Shown: positions 56,293 to 64,000 of the stretch, piece by piece
Position numbering within the stretch: position 1 is the stretch's first letter
Layout of the letters: each line of letters begins with the position of its first letter
From: Cladorhizidae sp. MBARI D1340-BT2
Lineage: Eukaryota > Porifera > Demospongiae > Poecilosclerida > Cladorhizidae
DNA: 64,000 nucleotides
Direction: 5' to 3'
Assembly (NCBI GenBank): GCA_028752905.1
Contig: JAQNBH010000010.1
Location: 12,102,993-12,166,992 of the forward strand
Translations under genes and position numbers: made by a program
Notes under the pieces: model-generated
What the model was told of the DNA's origin: nothing
The model's input: only the letters and a program-made list of their open reading frames with translations
The model's database searches: none

Positions 56293-59022
56293 CACTTCAC
56301 AAGCTAGTGTTGAAAATGGGCTAGTCTGTGTGTGGTTTCTCACTAGCTGCATGACTGCCAGGTGTTGATGGCTCCACCTTGGGGTGTGAAGTGATTTCTA
56401 AGTTGTGACCTCAAGATAGAGAGAGAGAGTCAAGTTCAAGTTGATAATCTTGAGATTGTAATAAATATTTCTAACTGGGTCAAAAAATAAATTTCCCCTT
56501 AATTATATCATCTGAAAGCTCGTGGGGGGCGGGACAAAAAATCCACCCCCCCCCCATTACTCTATATCTTCACTGATATACTAACTGTGTTTCAAGTTCC
56601 AGTTCTTTATTGTCGACCATTCTTGATAGTTTTTATGCTGCCACTTCTGGTTGAGAAAGGAGCATGAATAGCGTCCACCACCATCCCTGTAGAAATGCAT
56701 CAACGACAATTGTTCCTGATGAAGGCTAGAGCATCGTGGAATAGTATGGTCCCTCATAGAAATGCATCGACGACAAACACACATTGTTCCTGATGAAGGC
56801 TAGAGCATCGTGGAATAGTATGGTCCCTCATAGAAATGCATCGACGACAAATACACGTTGTTCCTGATGAAGGTCTAGAGCATCGTGGAATAGTATGGTC
56901 CATCATAGAAATGCATCGACGACAAATACACGTTGTTCCTGATGAAGGCTAGAGCATCGTGGAATAGTATAGTCCCTCATAGAAATGCATCGATGACAAA
57001 TACATGTTGTTCCTGATGAAGGCTGGAGCATCATGTCTAAATTTCAAGTTGATAATCTTGAGATTGTAATAAATATTTCTAACTCGTCAAAACTAACTTG
57101 GTCAAAAAATAAATTTCCCCTTAATTATATCATCTGAAGCTCTATTTTCTGAATGATCATTCATCCCTTTTCTCCTGGAGATGATCCAGTCTGTGTGTGC
57201 CCACTTCACAAGCTAGTGTTGAAAATGGGCTAGTCCAGTCTGTGGTTTCTCACTAGCAGCATGACTGCCAGGTGTTGATGGCTCCACCTTGGGGTGTGAA
57301 GTGATTTCTAAGTTGTGACCTCAAGATAGAGAGAGAGAGTCAAGTTCAAGTTGATAATCTTGAGATTGTAATAAATATTTCTAACTGGGTCAAAAAATAA
57401 ATTTCCCCTTAATTATATCATCTGAAAGCTCGTGGGGGGCGGGACAAAAAATCCACCCCCCCCCCATTACTCTATATCTTCACTGATATACTAACTGTGT
57501 TTCAAGTTCCAGTTCTTTATTGTCGACCATTCTTGATAGTTTTTATGCTGCCACTTCTGGTTGAGAAAGGAGCATGAATAGCGTCCACCACCATCCCTGT
57601 AGAAATGCATCAACGACAATTGTTCCTGATGAAGGCTAGAGCATCGTGGAATAGTATGGTCCCTCATAGAAATGCATCGACGACAAACACACATTGTTCC
57701 TGATGAAGGCTAGAGCATCGTGGAATAGTATGGTCCCTCATAGAAATGCATCGACGACAAATACACGTTGTTCCTGATGAAGGTCTAGAGCATCGTGGAA
57801 TAGTATGGTCCATCATAGAAATGCATCGACGACAAATACACGTTGTTCCTGATGAAGGCTAGAGCATCGTGGAATAGTATAGTCCCTCATAGAAATGCAT
57901 CGATGACAAATACATGTTGTTCCTGATGAAGGCTGGAGCATCATGTCTAAATTTCAAGTTGATAATCTTGAGATTGTAATAAATATTTCTAACTCGTCAA
58001 AACTAACTTGGTCAAAAAATAAATTTCCCCTTAATTATATCATCTGAAGCTCTATTTTCTGAATGATCATTCATCCCTTTTCTCCTGGAGATGATCCAGT
58101 CTGTGTGTGCCCACTTCACAAGCTAGTGTTGAAAATGGGCTAGTCCAGTCTGTGGTTTCTCACTAGCAGCATGACTGCCAGGTGTTGATGGCTCCACCTT
58201 GGGGTGTGAAGTGATTTCTAAGTTGTGACCTCAAGATAGAGAGAGAGAGTCAAGTTCAAGTTGATAATCTTGAGATTGTAATAAATATTTCTAACTGGGT
58301 CAAAAAATAAATTTCCCCTTAATTATATCATCTGAAAGCTCGTGGGGGGCGGGACAAAAAATCCACCCCCCCCCCATTACTCTATATCTTCACTGATATA
58401 CTAACTGTGTTTCAAGTTCCAGTTCTTTATTGTCGACCATTCTTGATAGTTTTTATGCTGCCACTTCTGGTTGAGAAAGGAGCATGAATAGCGTCCACCA
58501 CCATCCCTGTAGAAATGCATCAACGACAATTGTTCCTGATGAAGGCTAGAGCATCGTGGAATAGTATGGTCCCTCATAGAAATGCATCGACGACAAACAC
58601 ACATTGTTCCTGATGAAGGCTAGAGCATCGTGGAATAGTATGGTCCCTCATAGAAATGCATCGACGACAAATACACGTTGTTCCTGATGAAGGTCTAGAG
58701 CATCGTGGAATAGTATGGTCCATCATAGAAATGCATCGACGACAAATACACGTTGTTCCTGATGAAGGCTAGAGCATCGTGGAATAGTATAGTCCCTCAT
58801 AGAAATGCATCGATGACAAATACATGTTGTTCCTGATGAAGGCTGGAGCATCATGTCTAAATTTCAAGTTGATAATCTTGAGATTGTAATAAATATTTCT
58901 AACTCGTCAAAACTAACTTGGTCAAAAAATAAATTTCCCCTTAATTATATCATCTGAAGCTCTATTTTCTGAATGATCATTCATCCCTTTTCTCCTGGAG
59001 ATGATCCAGTCTGTGTGTGCCC
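56293..59022. repeat. 910-bp higher-order repeat, three copies
   Basis: Copies start near 56293, 57203 and 58113; corresponding bases are exactly 910 apart. From about 56400 on, all three look identical to me. Each holds a spacer of about 600 bp (GTGATTTCTAAGTTGTGACC; GGGGGGCGGGACAAAAAATC) and about four 74-bp units (GTTCCTGATGAAGGCTAGAG; CATCGTGGAATAGTATGGTC), then TTTCAAGTTGATAATCTTGA. Confidence 0.95.
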
Positions 59023-60240
59023 ACTTCACAAGCTAGTGTTGAAAATGGGCTAGTCCAGTCTGTGGTTTCTCACTAGCAGCATGACTGCCAGGTGTTGATG
59101 GCTCCACCTTGGGGTGTGAAGTGATTTCTAAGTTGTGACCTCAAGATAGAGGGAGTAAAGTTCAAGCAGATAATCTTGAGATTGTAATAAATATTTACTC
59201 AGTCAAAAAATAAATTTCCCCTTAATATATCATCTGAAAGCTCCATTTTCTGGTGGGGGGCAGGGTTCTTTAAAAAAAGCAACAAAAAATCCACCCCATC
59301 CCATTACTCTATATCTTCACTGATATACTTACTGTGTTTCAAGTTCCAGTTCTTTATTGTCGACCATTCTTGAGTTATTGATAGTTTTTATGCTGCCACT
59401 TCTGGTTGAGAAAGGAGCATGAATAGCGTGGTCCACCACCACCCCTGTAGAAATGCATCAACGACAAATACACATTGTTCCTGATGAAGGCTAGAGTATC
59501 GTGGAATAGTATGGTCCCTCATAGAAATGCATCGACGACAAATACACGTTGTTCCTGATGAAGGCTACAGCATCGTGGAATAGTATGGTCCGCCATAGAA
59601 ATGCATTGACGAAAAACACACGTTGTTCCTGATGAAGGCTAGAACATCGTGGAATGGTATGGTCCCTCATAGAAATGTATCGACAACAAATACACGTTGT
59701 TCCTGATGAAGGCTAGAGCATCGTGGAATAGTATGGTTCCTCATAGAAATGCATCGACGACAAACACACATTGTTCCTGATGAAGGCTAGAGCATCGTGG
59801 AATAGTATGGTCCCTCATAGAAATGCATCGACGACAAATACACGTTGTTCCTGATGAAGGCTAGAACATCGTGGAATAGTATGGTCTGGTCCGCCATAGA
59901 ATGCATTGACGACAAATACACATCGTTCCTGAAGAAGGCTAAAGCATCGTGGAATAGTGTGGTCCGCCATAGAAATGCATTGATGACAAATACACATTGT
60001 TCCTGATGAAGGCTAGAGCATCGTGGAATGGTATGGTCCTCCATAGAAATGCATCGACGACAAACACACATTGTTCCTGATGAAGGCTAGAGCATTATGT
60101 CTAAATTTCAAGTTGATAATCTTGAGATTGTAATAAATATTTCTAACTCCTCAAAAACTAACTTGGTCAAAAAATAAATTTCCCCTTTCATCTGAAGCTC
60201 TATTTTCTGAATGATCATTCATCCCTTTTCTCTTGGAGAT
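59023..60240. repeat. diverged fourth higher-order unit with about nine 74-bp repeats
   Basis: Same spacer as the 910-bp units with indels (TTCTTTAAAAAAAGC inserted near 59267). The 74-bp block is expanded to about nine copies that differ by single bases. Confidence 0.9.
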
Positions 60241-61697
60241 GACTTCCAGTCTGTGTGTGCCCACTTCACAAGCTAGTATTGAAAATGGGCTAGTCCGTCT
60301 GTGGTTTCTCACTAGCTGCATGACTGCCAGGTGTTGATGGCTCCACCTTGGGGTGTGAAGTGATTTCTAAGTTGTGACCTCAAGATAGAGGGAGTAAAGT
60401 TCAAGTAGATAATCTTGAGATTGTAATAAATATTTACTCAGTCAAAAAATAAATTTCCCCTTAATATATCATCTGATATCATCTGAAAGCATCTGAAAGC
60501 TCCATTTTCTGGTGGGGGGGGCAGGGTTCTTTCAAAAAAGCAACAAAAAATCCCCCCCCCCCATCCCATTACTCTATATCTTCACTGATATACTAACTGT
60601 GTTTCAAGTTCCAGTTCTTTATTGTCGACCATTCTTGAGTTGTGATAGTTTTTATGCTGCCACTTCTGGTCGAGAAAGGAGCATGAATAGCGTGGTCCAC
60701 CCACCCACCCTGTAGAAATGCATTGACGATAAATACACGTTGTTCCTGATGAAGGCTACAGCATCGTGGAATAGTATGGTCCGCCATAGAAATGCATTGA
60801 CGAAAAATACACATTGTTCCTGATGAAGGCTAGAGCATCATGGAATAGTATGGTCCCTCATAGAAATGCATCGACGACAAATACACGTTGTTCCTGATGA
60901 AGGCTAGAGCATAGTAGTGGAATAGTATGGTCCCTCATAGAAATGCATCGATGACAAATACACATTGTTCCTGATGAAGGCTAAAGCATCGTGGAATAGT
61001 ATGGTCCCTCATAGAAATGCATCGACGACAAATACACGTTGTTCCTGATGAAGGCTAGAACATCGTGGAATAGTATGGTCCTTCATAGAAATGCATCGAC
61101 GACAAATACACGTTGTTCCTGATGAAGGCTAGAGCATCATGGAATAGTATGGTCCCTCATAGAAATGCATTGATGACAAATACACGTTGTTCCTGATGAA
61201 GGCTAAAGCATCGTGGAATAGTATGGTTCCTCATAGAAATGCATCGACGACAAATACACTTTGTTCCTGATGAAGGCTAGAGCATCGTGGAATAGTATGG
61301 TCCCTCATAGAAATGCATCGACGACAAATACACATTGTTCCTGATGAAGGCTAGAGCATCGTGGAATAGTATGGTTCCTCATAGAAATGCATCGACGACA
61401 AATACACTTTGTTCCTGATGAAGGCTAGAGCATCGTGGAATAGTATGGTCCCTCATAGAAATGCATCGACGACAAATACACATTGTTCCTGATGAAGGCT
61501 AGAGCATCGTGGAATAGTATGGTTCCTCATAGAAATGCATCGACGACAAATACACGTTGTTCCTGATGAAGGCTAGAACATCGTGGAATAGTATGGTCCT
61601 TCATAGAAATGCAACGACGACAAATACATGTTGTTCCTGATGAAGGCTAGAGCATAGTGGAATAGTATGGTCCGCCATAGAAATGCATCGACGACAA
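60241..61697. repeat. fifth higher-order unit with about thirteen 74-bp repeats
   Basis: Spacer as before, then about 13 copies of the 74-bp unit. Pairs of variants (CACTTTGTTCC / CACATTGTTCC) alternate around 61250-61480, indicating a two-unit sub-period. Confidence 0.9.
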
Positions 61698-61882
61698 ATA
61701 CTGGGCATGTGCAGGTGAAGAGTCTACTGGGCATGTGCAGGTGAAGAGTGTACTGGGCATGTGCAGGTGAAGAGTGTACTGGGCATGTGTAGGTGGAAGA
61801 GTCTACTGGGCATGTGCAGGTGGAAGAGTCTACTGGGCATGTGCAGGTGGATAGTCTACTGGGCATGTGCAGGTGGAAGACT
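61698..61882. repeat. 25-bp ACTGGGCATGTGCAGGTGAA repeat, about 7-8 copies
   Basis: Units ACTGGGCATGTGCAGGTGAA plus GAGTC/GAGTGT. It follows the last 74-bp unit without spacer. Confidence 0.93.
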
Positions 61883-62365
61883 TGCATGGTTCATTTCTTA
61901 TACTGTATATACAGTTTGTGTGAGAATGATGTCCACGTTTGAATGATGTCACGTTTGCTGCTTTACCGACTTAAGGTCGTGTTATTTCTGTCAACACGAC
62001 CATTCTGATTCTTCACTCACTTGTCAGGGACCAATGACTTTTGTCTGCAGGAGAGATTGTGCGTTGTGTGTGTGTGCTAGTATGTGGGTGCATGTGTGTG
62101 TGTGTGTGCATGTGTGTGTGTGCATGCGTGTGTGTGTGTGGATGTGGTACGATTTCTCGAGCAGAGGATTTGCTGAAGCAATTATGAACTGGCCCAAGCC
62201 ACAATTTCCCAATGCTGTGAGAATCACTGTGGTTTCCTTCGGCAGAGAGTGTGCCTAATCAGTTCGTCCCTCTTCGGGTCCTCTTAGCAAAAGTAAAACC
62301 CAGGCTCATGCAAGCAAGTTGGTGAGGATTATCAAGTACTGCCGCAACCGTCCCCAGGGCATACC
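61883..62365. other. spacer with TG tract and short open frame
   Basis: TG-rich tract (62065-62140). Downstream RGFAEAIMNWPKPQFPNAVR and ITVVSFGRECA is open and preceded by CTCGAGCAG, but no family was recognised. Confidence 0.3.
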
Positions 62366-62367
62366 AG

Positions 62368-62490
62368 CAGACAGCTTGATTACTTGACCAACTTAATTGC
62401 TTGACCAACTTGATTGCTTGACCAACTTGATTGCTTGACCAACTTGATTGCTTGACCAACTTGATTGCTTGACCGACTTGATTGCTTGAC
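62368..62490. repeat. 17-bp TTGATTGCTTGACCAAC repeat, about 7 copies
   Basis: Tandem copies with single-base changes. Confidence 0.93.
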
Positions 62491-62594
62491 CCTGCTTCAT
62501 GCATGCGTGTCCCGGGGTAACGACCTTGTTTTGGGAGACCTGAGGAGATGCGGGCTTTGCGAAGACTTAATGAGTGGACAAAAAACTGAAATAT

Positions 62595-62704
62595 TTGGCA
62601 AGCAGCTATCAGTGTGAGTGTGGAGTCCCTCGTTGGTCACACTGAGCAGGAAGAGAGGAAGAAGTTGAAGGATGCAGACAAGTTTGAGACAGCATTTGGC
62701 TCTG
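62595..62704 (+). CDS. unassigned coding-like segment
   Basis: Open frame reading AAISVSVESLVGHTEQEERK, then KLKDADKFETAFGSVHLD, after which it enters the 14-bp array. Charged helical composition suggests a former exon, but no family, acceptor or start was confirmed. Confidence 0.25.
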
Positions 62705-62870
62705 TCCATCTTGACCTCTCCATCTTGACCTCTCCATCTTGACTCTGTCCATCTTGACCTCTCCATCTTGACCTCTCCATCTTGACCTCTCCATCTTGAC
62801 CTCTCCATCTTGACCTCTCCATCTTGACCTCTCCATCTTGACCTCTCCATCTTGGCCTCTCTGTCTTAGC
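62700..62870. repeat. 14-bp CTCCATCTTGACCT repeat, about 11-12 copies
   Basis: Tandem units, two of them with TCTGTCC. Minus-strand frames (MERSRWRGQDGEVK) are artefacts. Confidence 0.93.
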
Positions 62871-63014
62871 TCTGTCTTGGCTGTCTAATGGTGGCAGTCA
62901 ACAGGGATGGTTTGATGAACCATATGCACCAGAAAAATTTGTCATCTCAATGCCAAGTTTGTGGGCAGTTCTCCTTACCCACCGGCAGAGTCTTCACAGC
63001 CATTCTAGGTTCTT

Positions 63015-64000
63015 CAAGAAGAGACCATGTTGAAACACAACTTCTTGACTTCAAGAAGAGGCCATGTTGAAACACAACTTCTTGACTTCAAGAAGAGACC
63101 ATGTTGAAGCACAACTTCTTGACTTCAAGAAGAGACCATGTTGAAACACAACTTCTTGACTTCAAGAAGAGGCCATGTTGAAACACAACTTCTTGACTTC
63201 AAGAAGAGGCCATGTTGAAACACAACTTCTTGACTTCAAGAAGAGGCCATGTTGAAACACAACTTCTTGACTTCAAGAAGAGACCATGTTGAAGCACAAC
63301 TTCTTGACTTCAAGAAGAGACCATGTTGAAACACAACTTCTTGACTTCAAGAAGAGGCCATGTTGAAACACAACTTCTTGACTTCAAGAAGAGGCCATGT
63401 TGAAACACAACTTCTTGACTTCAAGAAGAGGCCATGTTGAAACACAACTTCTTGACTTCAAGAAGAGACCATGTTGAAACACAACTTCTTGACTTCAAGA
63501 AGAGGCCATGTTGAAACACAACTTCTTGACTTCAAGAAGAGGCCATGTTGAAACACAACTTCTTGACTTCAAGAAGAGACCATGTTGAAACACAACTTCT
63601 TGACTTCAAGAAGAGGCCATGTTGAAACACAACTTCTTGACTTCAAGAAGAGGCCATGTTGAAACACAACTTCTTGACTTCAAGAAGAGACCATGTTGAA
63701 ACACAACTTCTTGACTTCAAGAAGAGGCCATGTTGAAACACAACTTCTTGATTTCAAGAAGAGGCCATATTGAAACACAACTTCTTGACTTCAAGAAGAG
63801 GCCATGTTGAAACACAACTTCTTGACTTCAAGAAGAGACCATGTTGAAACACAACTTCTTGACTTCAAGAAGAGGCCATGTTGAAACACAACTTCTTGAC
63901 TTCAAGAAGAGGCCATGTTGAAACACAACTTCTTGACTTCAAGAAGAGGCCATGTTGAAACACAACTTCTTGACTTCAAGAAGAGACCATGTTTAAACAC
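63015..64000. repeat. 37-bp minisatellite running off the window, about 26 copies
   Basis: Unit TTCAAGAAGAGGCCATGTTG plus AAACACAACTTCTTGAC. Units alternate GAGACC and GAGGCC; the order begins with a five-unit pattern (two GAGACC, three GAGGCC). Each unit holds CTTCTTGA-CT-TCAAGAAG, an 8-bp-arm hairpin. Confidence 0.96.

Noticed and set aside
62860..63070. Possible translin last exon (SWLSNGGSQQGWFDEP, with KFVISM after it)
   Set aside because: A weak ungapped resemblance to the translin segment after SEL, but the highly conserved FRLLNLKND block is not present and the upstream residues come from a 14-bp repeat.

Overview
This window looks like intron-rich animal nuclear DNA. It is gene-poor, carries two spliced metazoan-type genes, a Ty3/gypsy-type LTR element, LINE, hAT and Tigger remnants, and very many tandem arrays. 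My own sum of the arrays listed is about 23 kb, roughly a third of the window. The AGCTAGCT-rich stretches and the LINE proteins of the PVWDPHLKKD..LERVQKFALRVC type remind me of demosponge genomes. That placement is an inference, not a proof.

Gene 1 (+, 1361-16193) can be assembled from six phase-compatible exons into a 459-residue, probably secreted beta-propeller protein of the choice-of-anchor B / LVIVD-repeat family. Its introns are filled with minisatellites. The most striking one starts exactly at the donor of the fourth exon and repeats that donor (CAG|GTGAG) about 25 times.

16.2-30.1 kb is intergenic. It holds (TAT)n, a G-rich block, a 26-bp minisatellite, a Tigger/pogo remnant, a decayed reverse-transcriptase tail, a long GGCTTTGAGTGGAGCT array split by a degenerate hAT element (23384-25304, ZMYM1-like transposase), and a LINE reverse-transcriptase remnant.

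Gene 2 (+, from 30152) is translin. Five exons (30152-30280, 30550-30640, 46881-46977, 52434-52549, 52753-52832) encode 171 codons that match animal translins; the last exon was not found before the window end. Its 16.2-kb second intron contains telomere-like repeats, a foldback (long-inverted-repeat) element, and inside that element a young complete LTR retrotransposon (34950-40428, minus strand) with a single 1597-codon gag-pol ORF. In this ORF the integrase precedes the reverse transcriptase, the Gmr1-type order. A 145-bp palindrome with hammerhead-like cores lies further on, followed by a 2-kb 24-bp minisatellite.

52.9-64 kb is nearly all tandem repeat: a 12-bp AGTACTAGT array, a 910-bp higher-order repeat in three apparently identical copies built on a 74-bp retroelement-derived unit, and a 37-bp array running off the window. 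A few coding-like stretches there (55.7, 56.0-56.2, 62.6 kb) could not be assigned.
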